Counted from the first letter of the stretch, positions 24,646-35,428 are shown. The stretch is 64,000 nt of DNA from Ashinkailepas kermadecensis (GCA_034440615.1 JAOTOM010002666.1:49239-113238), one strand, 5' to 3'. Notes: generated from the sequence alone by a model not told the origin. Numbers and translations: made by a program.

Positions 24646-24839
24646 TGTGTGTGGTGGTGGTGGATTGGAGTTTAGGGGCGCGTCGACATCCAGGGTCATT
24701 TTGCGCCCATAACTACTATCATTAATCTACAGTGCTGCTATAATAGCTTGTTATTAATATTCACGGGTGGTGTTATATCACCTCAAGGCGAGCTTGTCGA
24801 AGGAAGGTAAAAATATTCCCAGACGCCACGACTTCAGAG

Positions 24840-25018
24840 TCGTTCCCTATTAGCATACTTCAAGAAGTGTCCACGTTCAGCCGTCCTAAAATCTGGCGTC
24901 GTAGAGACTCTAACAGTACACAGCCTACTAAAACATGGTACACGGTAAGCGGGTTAGAGCAGCGTGGACATAAAGGTCGGTCATCACCGGTCAGCATGTA
25001 ACTGTATGTTGCGAAGGT
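24840..25018 (-). pseudogene. C-terminal zinc-finger-like tail of LINE ORF2
   Basis: The minus strand reads DDRPLCPRCSNPLTVYHVLV then GC: a C-x2-C-x7-H-x4-C pattern with the PLTVYH word seen at the C-terminus of many LINE ORF2 proteins. The frame stops where the hAT-like insertion begins at 25,019 and resumes in the RNase H region beyond 27,429. The counterpart in the second copy lies at 13,480-13,620. Confidence 0.75.
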
Positions 25019-27429
25019 CAGACTTGTGCTCGACTCAATTTTTTTAGTCGACTCACATTTGACTCATAGGTCTTGAGATCCGATTCAACTCATGATTCAG
25101 AGCAGGTCAAAATTATTTGATTCGACTCAATTCAGACTCAGAGCTCACAAAGCATGATTCGACTCACGACTCGAACAGAAATTTGAATCGATTCAGATCT
25201 GACTCAATGGTATCAGACTCATAAGCCATATGATTCAGTGTGCACTGCCCACACATTATTTATATATATAATGTGAGGTGAAAACAAAGTTATAGCACAC
25301 ATAATTTATTCGACAGACAAATTGATGTCAACGCATCTTCATCGGTGTCTAATTAAAGAAGGGAATTAGTATTTATTTAGACACCAACGAAGATGCTCTA
25401 ACATCGAAACATCTGTTGAATATATTATTTTGCTATAACTTTGTTTTCACCTCACATTATCTATCATCCGTCATGCACTGTAATGGTTGGCATATAGGAT
25501 ATATACAGATAAATGCATGTGCATGTGCATAAAGTAATTCACTAAAAAACACATTAGCGAGATGAATGGTTGCCAATGCATATGCAAAGCAATGAGTGCA
25601 TAATACTTCAATCCACATCAGCATGATGCACAACCTGAATCATATATACCTGACACACATCACCGAACTTCAACATAGCACCCAGGTCCGGCACTGCAAT
25701 AGGTTTCCGCACATAATACAATTGCGTTGGTTTGTTGCCCCCACAAAGTTGGTTTGGTAGCGGGCTTGAAGGTTTCCCTTCACCATTGGTTTAAATGCAA
25801 TTGTACCGACTTTCTCTACGCTATCTTGCATATTTTATGGCAATATAGGGTACTTTGACGTATTCTAATTGAAAGACCTATTCTTTAGCTTCAGCAAAGG
25901 GTATCCTACATGACCCAGTAATAATCGTCCTGGCTAACAATGTGCCATTTCCGGCAGGCTCACCATCAAGCGCCTCCAAAATAAAGGGATTGTTCTCGAT
26001 ATTGGTAGGCTCCCTCTACTGTCCATTTTACGTGTTCAAGTTGTCACTCTCGTTCAAGAGTGGAAGAAAGAACAACCAGGGGGGGCTAAGTGTGCCATAG
26101 CTTCTTCTCCCCAGTGGCAGGAGAGTTTCAGTCGATTTGCAAGTTTCAGGAGGGCATTCCAAGATCACAATGCTGTTGTGCATAAATGTTTAATTATGCA
26201 TGTATCATCAATAATCCATGCAAGATTCATCAATGAATAATGCATCATGCCCTGGGTCTAGCTGGCCTAGAAAAAAACTGTTTTCAACAACTGCTGTATG
26301 TCAATGTAGGTAGGTAGGTACATGTTTGGAAAAATAGGCTGATCCTAGATTTTTGGGGATCCTGAACATTATCCTCTCCCGAAAATTATTTCTTGTTTTC
26401 TCATCTGAAGGCTGAATTTCCTAAGTTATTAACTTTTGACAACAAACTGCTATGATCAAGTAAAAGTGCTCAAAATTCACTAAATGGGTACAAATTGAGT
26501 TACGATGCATAAGGTTTGAAGACAAATATCCTCCATACTCCAAAATATTTCTCTCCACATGCCGGATTACAATGCACAAATCCAACCTTGTCTATGCATG
26601 AGAATAAAATGTGCCGGAACAAATGCTCACTGGGAAGAATGGGACAAGATTATAACTCACCTGGTGATCGGAAGACAAATATATTTGCTAGGAAGCAAAT
26701 TAAAGTGACCATTGCGTATGATTTGAGAAAAGTCTTCTACGACCAAATTGATACCATATTTTTAAAAACTTCGAATGACGTCATGCGGGCTTGAAGGAAA
26801 ACTTCGATCTACCTTCTAGTAAAGGTACCTTGGGTTTGTTATTTGTCACACGCACCGGTTTGTTATTTGTCACACAAACCAACACAATTGTATTCAGTGT
26901 GCCTGTTGCAGTGCAGGGGCGTTTCGGTTCCATATTCTTTTTCACAATCACATCCCATTTCTGTGTTGCGTTCCTGGCACTGGGATTGACTCATGCATGA
27001 TACTGATTGTGAATACCAAGCTTAACATTAATACTTGTTTGTAGTTGTTGTTATCCGTTTTTGGTAAATAACTTAAGTACCCCTCATTCTTTACTCACTG
27101 GCAGCTGATAAGTTGACAATTTTAATGCTAAGCATGAATAATTATACTGTGTTTTTACTCCCTACTTTGTGTCATGGGCATACTATTCACAAAGATACAT
27201 GCTTTATATCATTTGTTCATAACTTGCATTTGAGTCACAAGACTCAAACGACTCATTATGATTCAAATGATTGACTCGTGATTCAACTCATTTTTTTAAA
27301 GAAGGATGTGATTCAACTCGCGACTCAAGATATGTTTTGGGGAAAAGAATTGATTCAACTCTCGACTCATCCAAAAACGATTGATTCATGAGTCGATTCT
27401 CGATTCAACTCGAGTTGAGCACAAGTCTG
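25019..27429. mobile_element. hAT-like non-autonomous element (2.4 kb)
   Basis: Both ends read CAGACTTGTGCTC inward (left from 25,019; right in reverse from 27,429). The flanks are GCGAAGGT (25,011-25,018) and ACGAAGGT (27,430-27,437), an 8-bp duplication with one difference. Both termini are rich in GACTC/GATTCAACTC words over 150-200 bases, which resemble subterminal transposase sites. No transposase ORF is recognisable; the 92-codon ORF at 26,516-26,794 has no known domain. Its insertion into the LINE ORF2 is confirmed by the uninterrupted second LINE copy at 13.6 kb. Confidence 0.85.
25268..25460. repeat. Foldback element with perfect 30-bp arms
   Basis: The outer arms (25,268-25,297 and 25,431-25,460) are exact reverse complements over 30 bases. 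An inner pair (25,332-25,352 and 25,377-25,397) matches 18 of 21, so nearly the whole 193 bases can fold on itself around a loop of about 25 bases. The right arm contains GAAGATG followed by ATCGAAAC, reminiscent of the conserved 3' motif of Penelope-like elements. It lies inside the 2.4-kb hAT-like element, so it is either part of that element or a later insertion. Confidence 0.75.
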
Positions 27430-27437
27430 ACGAAGGT

Positions 27438-28330
27438 ATGACCTATTCCCAATCGGCAGAGTATTACTTCTCCCGTCGTTTGGTTCGGTGCGAGGATCGC
27501 CACTTTCCTAGTGTTGGTTTTAAAACCCTGAGCTTAATGCACCTCGAGTTCCAGGCTAGTTGCCATTCTGACTGTATATTTGACAATATAGTAGGGTATA
27601 GGTCCCTTGGAGGGAGCCGTAGATGGACCACACGGCCATTGCTGATGGCGTGTTTGGTGGTTATGTCAGCAGCTTCATTTCCCGTGAGTCAGACGTGGCT
27701 GGGAATACAGCAGAACACGATTTTTCTGGCGATGTCATGTAGAGATTTCACGACTTTGATAATCCTCCGAACAAGTCGGTTATCCTGGTTAAAGGTTTTC
27801 AATGCCAGGAGACTGCTCAAAGAGTCTGTGAAAACCACGTGCTTTGTGGATCAGTCTTCCTGTATAAAATTGAGGGCTTGCAGAATGGCATACGGTGCGG
27901 CAGTAAAAATCTATGTTTGTGTCGGTAAACAAAAAGATCGAACACTGTGTCGACGGACATAAGCACACCCAACACCAGAAACTGACTTTGAACCGCCCGT
28001 GTAAATCCGCGAAAAGTCGGGATATTCATGCATATTTTCCAATGTCAATATGCGGAGTTCCTCCGGGTTTACATGTCCTTTCTTTGAGCAGAACAGAGTC
28101 ACATCAGTTTGCACTGGGACAACATGCCAAGGGGGAGTGCTCGGCGTAATAACACGTGCTGCAGAAAGCGGCCTGATATTACAGTCGCGAAGGATCGAAG
28201 CCATACGAATGGAAAACGGTAATCCACGACGATGAGCCCTGTGACGTGCTGTTGATGAGACGCCCTGTGCGATGTCCCCGAGAATATCCACCGATAGGCT
28301 GGATGTTTCCGGTTTTGAGCAACATTGCAT
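27438..28330 (-). pseudogene. RNase H domain of LINE ORF2, catalytic acids lost
   Basis: From about 28,060 downward the minus strand gives DFSRIYTGGSKSVSGVGCAY. Active LINE RNase H has YTDGS here, so the first catalytic Asp is Gly. After a frame break comes APYAILQALNFI, where the second acid (Glu in a TAELYAI-like word) appears replaced by Pro, then FTDSLSSLLALK, where the third Asp is kept. Stops and shifts separate the pieces. The domain would normally remove RNA from the cDNA hybrid. The frame then runs into the insertion at 27,429. Confidence 0.8.
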
Positions 28331-28379
28331 GCGTATCTCGCGCCAAATAACTTACGGCGTAGCGCAAGAGGTGGCTCGT

Positions 28380-29950
28380 CTACTTCTGCATTATACTATC
28401 AGCCGGTGAAGTGCGAAAGGCTCCAGTAGCGATGCGAAGAGCTGCATTGTGGATCACATCAAGACGACGCTTGGTTGTGGCACACGCTCCGTCATAAATA
28501 AAACATCCATAGTCGATTTTAGAACGCACGAGCGATTGATACATAATAAGCAAGATAGATCTGTCTGCTCCATACGAGCATCTAGAGAGGGTGCTCATTA
28601 CCTGCAGACGTTTTGCACATTTCTGTGCAAGATCGTTGATGTGGGTGCTGTATGTCAGTCGGTAGTCCATCCACACACCTAGAAACTTGGCGGCTGGCTT
28701 GAATGGCAGCTGGCGTCCGTTGAGCATAATCATGGGGTCAGTGCAAGAGCGTTTGCGGCAGAAGTGGATAGCGGTGGTTTTCGATGTAGACATAACGAAA
28801 CCGGTTTTGTTGCACCAACCCTGCACCTTCCGGACAGCCATCTGGAGTTGTCTCTCAACCGTGTGCACAGAGCGTGAAGAAAACCATATGGCGAAATCAT
28901 CCACGAAAAGCGCTTTCCCTACGGAAGTCGGCAGTGAGGTACCCACGTCGCTGATAGAAATGGCGAACAATGGTACGCTCATTACGCTCCCCTGCGGGAC
29001 TCCGTTGACTTGTGAAAAGGTGCCGGATAGGGAGTTTCCTATTCTAACGCGAAGCGTTCGGGAAGATATAAAAATTAGACAAGAAGACCCCCATGGAGCC
29101 TCTGACATTGTGTAGCTTCATCAGAATACCGTGACGCCACGCCGTGTCATATGCGCCGTCAATGTCAAAAAATATTACAGCTGTATGGTGGCGTTTCATA
29201 AACCCAGAGCGCACTACGGAGTCGAGTGTTAAAATATGGTCAAGTGTGCTACGGTGTTTACGGAAGCCACTTTATATCACAGCAAGGAGATTGTTATGTT
29301 CTAAGAACCACATCAATCGGACATTTACCATTTTTTCAAACAGTTTACACAGGGAGCAAGTCAGCGAGATGGGACGGTAATGTAGTGGGTCTTTGCCAGA
29401 TTTATTTGGTTTACGTATGGGCACTATAATTTCCTCCCGCCACGAAGGTGGAAATGTGCATGATGTCCACATTTCATTTAGGGCTTCTGGGAGTGTTTCT
29501 AAAGCAGCAGCTGGTAAACGTTTTATAATATCATGCAGCGTGTCCGGACCCTCCGCCACGCTCTTGAGTGTGCTGATTGCTGCAGTTAATTCGGAAATGG
29601 AAAATGGTATGTTGTACTGGAGGACGTCTGTGGTGGAAAAATCAAGAGGACGTGCCTCGCACCGATCCTTGTGTCTCAAAAACTGCTCGTTATTTGTGTT
29701 TTCCGAGCGTGCGGACAAAGCACATCCTATCTTGTCAGCCACTTCTTCCGGGTTGATGATGTCCTGTCCTGCCATGTGCAAGACAGGGAGAAGAACTGGG
29801 GCGTGTTTTTCCAGAGAAACGGTTCATGCGGGACCATACAGTTGACAGTGACGTGGAACGATTTAACGTGTTTACATAAGATTTCCACGAGTCTCGTTTC
29901 GCCTCAGCGATAGTGCGTCTGGCGAGCGCTCGTGTTTTGCGAAAAACTAT
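28380..29950 (-). pseudogene. Reverse transcriptase domain of LINE ORF2
   Basis: It is read on the minus strand in three pieces. First is a linker and N-terminal RT (29,950-29,272) with AEAKRDSWKSYVNTLN, then WREEIIVPIRKPNKSGKDP and HYRPISLTCSLCKLFEKM. Second is a short frame-shifted piece (about 29,270-29,110) with TAVIFFDIDGAYDTAWR, which carries the first catalytic Asp. Third is 29,108-28,380 with NGVPQGSVMSVPLF, the box FVDDFAIW (usually FADD), and a thumb region. All main RT motifs are present, but at least two frameshifts break the protein. The final segment ends at a stop at 28,380. Confidence 0.88.
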
Positions 29951-30790
29951 TAGATTGTATGGGCAACTATTATTATTAAATATACGAAATGCCCTCTTCC
30001 TAGCACGGATAGCCTCTCGACACTTATTCGACCATCACGGGACTGGAACACGAATCGACGTTCCCGATGATCGTGGGATGTGCCGCTGAGCACTCTGCAG
30101 AGTCGCCGTAGTAAAAGTATCCACGGCGATGACCGATTCATCTGAATGGTCGCGGAGTATGCTTTCGAGGTTCGATTGGAAGGCCTCCCAGTCGGCTCGG
30201 TGGAATATCCACTTGAAGGTCGTCGACCAACCGTAATACGACCAACGAAATGTGAGTAAACAGGGAAATGGTCACTGTTGTGTGGATGACTATCCACCGA
30301 CCATTCTATGAAAGGTGCAATTTCTGGGCTGCAGAGGGTGAGGTCCAGCATGGACGTCTGTCCAGTCGGTAATGTAAAATGTGTTGGTGTTCCCGTGTTA
30401 AGAATACAGAGAGGGAAATCGCTTATAAAACGTTCCATTGCACGTCCACGGCCAGTAATCGTGGTAGAGCCCCAAAGAGAGTGGTGCGCATTAAAATCGC
30501 CGCAAACCATCACCGGTGGGGTGAGTTGAGCCACAGCTTCAGAGAGATCAGAAAGTGGAAAAGGTCTGCCCGGCGGTAGGTATATGCTGCATATGGTGAC
30601 GGCACGGTGGTTTATTACCACACGAGCAGCGACACCCCGAATATTTGAAGAGAGAGGTGCATGTGTGAATGGGACAGAGTTGTGCACAGCAATAAGCACA
30701 CCGCCATGTGACACAGTGTTAAATGCTACATCTTTTCGTAAAATAGTATAATTTGTTTAGCTGAAATTGCAGCAGGTCTCTTTGACCGCT
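29950..30790 (-). pseudogene. Endonuclease domain of LINE ORF2, N-terminus lost
   Basis: The minus-strand frame from about 30,750 reads DVAFNTVSHGGVLIAVHNSV, then PPVMVCGDFNAHHSLWGS, LDLTLC and SDHFPVYSHF. GDFNAHH and SDH--V are catalytic motifs of the apurinic-like endonuclease that nicks target DNA for LINE insertion. The first 50-60 residues usual for the family (including the early Asn and Glu motifs) are absent, probably through an internal deletion near 30,760. The frame degrades after about 30,240. Confidence 0.85.
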
Positions 30791-30824
30791 GGACCTGTGT
30801 CCACTCCCCAACCCTAGATGTTGT

Positions 30825-32010
30825 TCAGGATGAGGCATCGGACGGTTCGTCAGCGCATCCACTGGTGGTGGGTGGGGCTATGGTCGTCTCGGCAACGCTT
30901 TGGGTGGACCGATCCTGCCTCACCGGAGACGCAAGAGGCACACCAAAGGCTCGAAGGAGGGCAGTCAATTGATCGATGAGATCAGAGGCCTTATCGGGCT
31001 GTATGTGTTGTGGAGGTGTCAGATTAGGGCCTGGTAATGTATTTTTTACTTTCGAAGCGTATGACGTTTTGGGATGGGATTGGTCATATAAGTATCTTGC
31101 TTCCCTAAAGGTTATTTTGCGTGTGTGTTTCATTGCTATGATTTCTTTTTCTTTCAAGTTCGATCAGAAGTTCGATCAGAAGAAGTGTGGTGGTTTTGTT
31201 CTCTCACGCAGTTCACACACGGGGGGGGGTCGCGGAAGTACATTGCTAGAAAATATGGTCGTTGGAGGCACATTTGCCACATGCTGGGCGATTTCTGCAG
31301 AATTGTGTCGCATGTCCATATCTCTGGCACCTAAAGCAACGCATTGGATTGGGCAGGAAGACACGCACCTTCACACGCACGTACCCTACACGTATTTCTG
31401 ATGATATGTCTGGTCTGTTAAAGGTCAAAATTATGTTATTTGTCGGGACAGTGTCCTCGCCTCTCCTCACCCTTATCCTTCTTGCTCCCGTGACTTCAAA
31501 CTCTGACAGTCCATCAACTATCTCGTCCTCCGGTACGTCGCTCAGGTCATAGCAGTTTATAATGCCTCGAGATGTGTTTTTTGTTTGGTGGGGTTCCATT
31601 TTAATTTTAATCCTCTCATCCACTCTCGTATCACCTTTTCGCACACTGTACACAAACTCCAATAGTTTCAGGGCATTTTCCGCCTCCTGGGCCACCACAA
31701 ATTCGGCCTCTAAAGCACCATCCTTTAACTTTTCGCATCTGGAGATCTTTCCAAATCCGTCACAGCCGTTTCGTCTCTGGAACGGAGACAGAGAGGCAAG
31801 ATTCCTCGTAAGTCCTCTGAAAATAAGGATATGAGGAGTAAGGGGAACGTTTTCCACACCTCTGTCTGGGTTAGGGGAGCCCACACCCGCGAAGGGTCGG
31901 AGGCTGGTCTGGCCCCTACGAGAGGGGCCAGGGATGTTTTTGTTTATTGTGGTTGCCATGAAGTATGATTGTGTTCTGCTCCCCGTCCCGCTCCACCACT
32001 TAGGGGCCAA
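30825..32010 (-). pseudogene. CCHC gag-like ORF1 of the I-type LINE, frameshifted
   Basis: The first piece (32,010-31,246, 254 codons) has a disordered, Pro/Arg-rich N-terminus, a central part with RGIINCYDLSDVPEDEIVDG, and CFRCQRYGHATQFC, a CCHC zinc knuckle at about residues 222-235, followed by CGKCASNDH, the start of a second. The frame then breaks near 31,245 and continues in other frames to a C-terminal piece (31,157-30,825) with TFREARYLYDQSHPKTSYAS. Such proteins bind element RNA. The start is the first Met of the frame and is not independently supported. Confidence 0.8.
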
Positions 32011-32200
32011 ACTGGGGGGACGTCTGAGTCCCGCGAACGGGAGGACGCCAGGCGCCCGAGGAGCTATACGGGGCAGGCGGCGCCTTCGCCCGGCCGGGAG
32101 AGAGAGAGAGACTCACCACCCCGACCGGGATCCAGCGCCGCCCACCCCCTGACCCCTGCCGGACAGGCCGGCAGGCACTGGGCCAGGGCCCAGACCTTCG

Positions 32201-33072
32201 GCCTGAGGCGACATGTCGCTTGGCCCGTATGGGGCCCTACGAATCCGCCCGCCCCTCCGGGATATCGGGACCAAGGAGGCGTGTTGGTCCCCCGTCACAA
32301 CTAGCACCGTGCGACGGGGGACCTCAGCCTCCAGGACTCCGTCAATCCCCGGGGACAGGCCAAGGGGGCGCGACTACCCCAATAAAACTGAGCTGGAAGG
32401 CAGGACCGGGGAAGTTATCCTACCTGCTCTTAGTGGGGAGAGTTGGTGTTGCCGGGCCAGGTGGAGGACATGGATGTTGAGATGGGATGGGCATTGGAAT
32501 GGGAGCGTATGGATGGAAGGACGAGTGAGGCACTCCTAGTTTGGCCCCTCGCCGGCTCACCGATGGACTGGGATTCCGGGTCCTTAAGGCACTCAATCCC
32601 CCCACCACGGAAAGGTGGTGCCTAGTCGGGGGGGGGGGCTCTGTGTGTGTGTGGGGGGGGGGGGGGCTCTGTGTGTGTGTGGGGGGGGGCAACTGCAGTG
32701 TTTGCCTGGGGGAAGGGGGTAGTGCCACCTGGGGGAGGAAAAGCCGATCAACATTCCACCACGTTACACACCTTGCCTTCTTCTTTTTACAAAGGCAGCT
32801 AGCTTCAGCTGTCTTCATTTTTAGCAACATCGAAGACAAGACCGCAATTGACCATCAAGCTCTCGTCACCCGTGTCATACGGCCTGGCTCGCGTCGCCCC
32901 GCTCCTCTGCATTGTGCGTAAACGTCTAGGTAATGTTTTTGTCATACCACCATTAATGGACCCAATTGCTGGTTTTGTAGCATGCATTCTTCACCGAAAC
33001 ATTTCACATTTGAGCCTTCTTCGTCGCTTTAACCTCAGTATAAGTGCTGCCAGCTTGCTACCATTTTTTTTC
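32201..33072. other. GC-rich and G-run sequence between LINE and Penelope element
   Basis: It holds two head-to-tail copies of a GGCTCTGTGTGTGTG plus G9-12 block (32,637-32,690). The 92-codon plus ORF at 32,848-33,126 and the opposite-strand ORFs have no known domain. The last part is related to 38.73-38.88 kb in inverted orientation (see the next entry). Confidence 0.4.
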
Positions 33073-33110
33073 GACATTGCGTGTAAAGAAAATATACCTT
33101 CAATATACCA
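33073..33110. repeat. Inverted relative of 38,725-38,765
   Basis: GACATTGCGTGTAAAGAAAA and the sequence on to 33,110 match the reverse complement of 38,725-38,765 with two substitutions and a 3-base gap. Weaker similarity extends outward on both sides (a minus-strand frame WYIEG...FSLHAMSK on the left, a plus-strand frame WYIEGRIFSLHAMSK on the right). The two flank the Penelope element plus the Harbinger-like element. Confidence 0.7.
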
Positions 33111-33181
33111 GGAGGTGCTGAGTTGACATCAAAAGTAACGATAAAGATTATACTTTATTACTCGTAAATGGCCTTGCGAAG

Positions 33182-33844
33182 ATGACTACTCTTTTCCTGG
33201 AAAACGGATACCCAGCACATCGGGTACACTCCGCCGCTCGTGCTGTTCACCCTCACAACAGGAGTAGGATAGGTGGGCAACGTCGGCATCGAGCGGGTAG
33301 CAATCCCAACTATGTTTACATGATACTTCCTTTTGTCGATGACCAACTATGTCGACAGGTAAACGCAGCCATCCGTTCGTCTCATCTAAACCATGTTAGG
33401 GTAGCCTGGACTAGCGGACCTACGCTGAAATCTTACCTGGTCCGCTCAGCCCTGGAAATGCCGCCATGCCTCGCTGGTAGGAGAACGTGCCACACCTGTA
33501 TCAACGGGCTCAAAGGTAGATGCACACGGAAAAACGTAGTTTACAAAATAACGTGCAATCGCTGTCTTGGAACATTTTATGTCGGTGAAACCAAACGTAG
33601 TATCAGGGATAGATACAATGAGCACTTGGGAGATGCTAGACTTCGGAGAGCATACACACCTTTAGGCGAACACATGATCGACAAACATTATAACATGGAA
33701 CACAGCGACACTAACACAAACTTCAAAGTAGAAATTCTAGCAACAGCCAGGGACAACGCTGATCTGAAGGTCCTCAAATCTCTACATATACGTAATCTAC
33801 GGCCGCAACTAAACACGCAAACGACGTCTTGGTATATCACATAA
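33182..33844 (+). pseudogene. GIY-YIG endonuclease part of a Penelope-like ORF
   Basis: An uninterrupted 220-codon frame. Residues ~1-90 resemble the linker after the RT. A Cys pair (CHTC, about 103-106) and ITCNRC (about 124-129) surround the start of the nuclease fold. VVYKI and FYVGETKRSIRDRYNEH (about 133-149) are the GIY-YIG core with the conserved Arg. Near the end, LKSLHIRNLRPQLN is the last helix; the catalytic Glu expected just before the A/S-L-H-I word (usual EALHI) appears to be Lys. The full protein normally has an RT domain of several hundred residues upstream, which is missing. The ORF start is simply the first Met inside the left repeat boundary. Confidence 0.8.
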
Positions 33845-34121
33845 CATTACATAAACATAAATTATATATAGTATGTATTACGCGTTATATTGGATATATG
33901 TCTATATATGTGCGCGAGTGTATGCATCGATATGCATATGGACCATCGGCTCGGGCTTCCTCAGAGGATTCCTTCTTGACATAGTTTGTTTCTGGTTTGG
34001 AGTTTCTGTGAGTGTCTGCACCACTGAGGAGGCTTTTCTGCATTTCACGTGTCTTTTTGCACACTTTTTTCCCGCGTGTTTTTTTTTTCTCAATTTTTAA
34101 GCTTGAGCTTTTTCATCACTC

Positions 34122-34146
34122 CTGACGATGGCCCCTGGCCGAAACG
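34122..34146 (+). ncRNA. Hammerhead-ribozyme-like core of the Penelope element
   Basis: CTGACGA fits the conserved CUGANGA strand of hammerhead ribozymes. It is followed by GGCC-CCT-GGCC, able to form stem II, and GAAAC, the second conserved strand. Penelope-like elements are known to carry such motifs near their ends. One extra U precedes stem II, and I could not place the third strand with the cleavage site, so activity is doubtful. Confidence 0.4.
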
Positions 34147-34661
34147 TTGAGTAATAAAGTATAATCTTTATCGTTACTTTTGATGTCAACTCAGCACTTC
34201 CTGGGCCCAGTTTCATCAATATTACGATTTCACGATTTCACGATTCAGCAGCTTTTTTGTACGTTAAACGTGATTTCCAGTATCAACAAAATAAATTCTA
34301 CGATTTTAAAAAAAATCACGCTTTCAAAAACACGCCCGAAATTTTACGATTTCACGCCTCAAAAACTACGAATCAACGCATGGCTAGTTTCATCAACCCA
34401 TAGTGGTGAGATAATTTCAACGAAATTGCTGCATGAAAATGATGTTCAACATGGCAAGCGTAACATTGTGATTTTGGCAATAAGTGAATAGGAGTAGAGG
34501 AGATGGGCTACCTGGGTTATTCTAGCACTACTTATTATTGATATATCTTGTTATTAGTGTTCTTTGTTCTAGTTATAGTCTGTTATTGCAATTAATTGTT
34601 CACTGTCAGTTAATTGTTTCTGCTAAGTATTATTGTTAGTGCATCATTATTAGCTTATATC

Positions 34662-34771
34662 ATGAATATGCTGCAGCTAGGTGTTTGGGGTGATATGCCA
34701 GCCCATGATCATCACAGAAGGCAGGTGTTTCACCAAAGGATACATTTTCACTTTGGTGCTGAGGAGTTTAG
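34662..34771 (+). pseudogene. Possible first exon of a Harbinger-type transposase
   Basis: An ATG-started frame of 36 codons ends in FHFGAEEF then AG|GTAAGA, a good splice donor. The pattern of a basic stretch followed by EEFR resembles the N-terminus of Harbinger transposases, where an EF-R word precedes the FRLS/FRFS segment. No following exon was found in the AT-rich DNA downstream. The similarity is short and could be chance. Confidence 0.22.
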
Positions 34772-35023
34772 GTAAGACTCATGAATAATTTCCATGTTTG
34801 TCTGTCCTGTACATCAATCAGCTTTGAATACAGGCTACAAAGAGTATTTTTGGCTGTCATTAAACCAACAATTTTAATACAATATCCACATATCACTTCA
34901 TATTAAGCGATATTACTATGCATATGCTACATAAGACATAAAAGATCAGTGCAACTATGAGCCACCAGGGCCCTTCTTGGTGTCACTCTGGACATTGAAC
35001 CAGTTGCCCACCAAATCCGTCAA

Positions 35024-35428
35024 TCAACCCTCCCTGAAATACAGAAAAACTAGCCCCCTATTCTTATAATGCTTGTCTATGCTGTTTTTAAAGATGTTCA
35101 GTGTGTTGCTACTGACAATGGTTCCTGGCAGCTGGTTCCAGTGTTCTACTACCCTGTTGGTGAAGAAAGACTGTCTTAACCTTGTCCTGTTGTGATTAAC
35201 TTTAATTTTGAATTGATGACCTCCAATTGCATCATTTCTGTTTAATTCAAGCATTTCCATGAGACACATCCTGCACATGCATCCTGATCTGTGCATATTA
35301 CCATGAAATACATTTCCATTAACCAATGAACTAGCCAAGAAGGATATTCCTATAAGCACTGGATGAATATTTGTACAATATATTTCATCCCAAAAGTCCA
35401 ACTCCAACTCACCCGCCACACGGCGCAA
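35024..35428 (-). pseudogene. C-terminal fragment of a CR1/L2-type LINE reverse transcriptase
   Basis: The minus-strand frame (134 codons) ends with HNRTRLRQSFFTNRVVEHWN followed by QLP, then a segment ending FKNSIDKHY and a stop. The pattern R-R--FF--RVV--WN-LP followed by a short helix with F---LD--W/Y is the usual end of CR1/L2/RTE-related ORF2 proteins. The N-terminal part of the frame (MRRVAGELELDFWDE) looks unrelated. Nothing of the RT core is present, as expected for a strongly 5'-truncated insertion. Confidence 0.75.

Larger units (their letters stand above)
24780..32200 (-). mobile_element. I-type LINE, degenerate, split by a 2.4-kb insertion
   Basis: The minus strand reads in order: CCHC gag (ORF1, 32,010 to 30,825), apurinic-like endonuclease (30,750-30,240), reverse transcriptase (29,950-28,380), RNase H (28,330-27,430) and a zinc-finger-like C-terminus (25,018-24,840). 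This order, with RNase H after RT, fits the I group of LINEs. Several frameshifts, stops and an internal loss at the start of ORF2 make it inactive. GC-rich sequence at about 31,980-32,400 may be its 5' untranslated region. A hAT-like element (25,019-27,429) interrupts the 3' end of ORF2. A second partial copy lies at 13.4-14.6 kb. Confidence 0.85.
33108..34204 (+). mobile_element. Short Penelope-like element with inverted terminal repeats
   Basis: Terminal inverted repeats of 56 bases (33,108-33,163 and 34,149-34,204) differ at one position, indicating a young insertion. The interior encodes only the GIY-YIG endonuclease end of a Penelope-like ORF; no reverse transcriptase is present. The right end carries CTGACGATGGCCCCTGGCCG followed by AAACG and a possible polyadenylation word (AATAAAG). 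Penelope-like elements are known to carry terminal repeats in direct or inverted order, so the structure fits the family, in a deleted form of 1.1 kb. Confidence 0.85.

Noticed and set aside
25268..25460. A CRISPR-like or bacterial feature because of spaced repeats
   Set aside because: It is a single inverted pair in eukaryotic transposon DNA; no series of equal spacers exists anywhere in the window.
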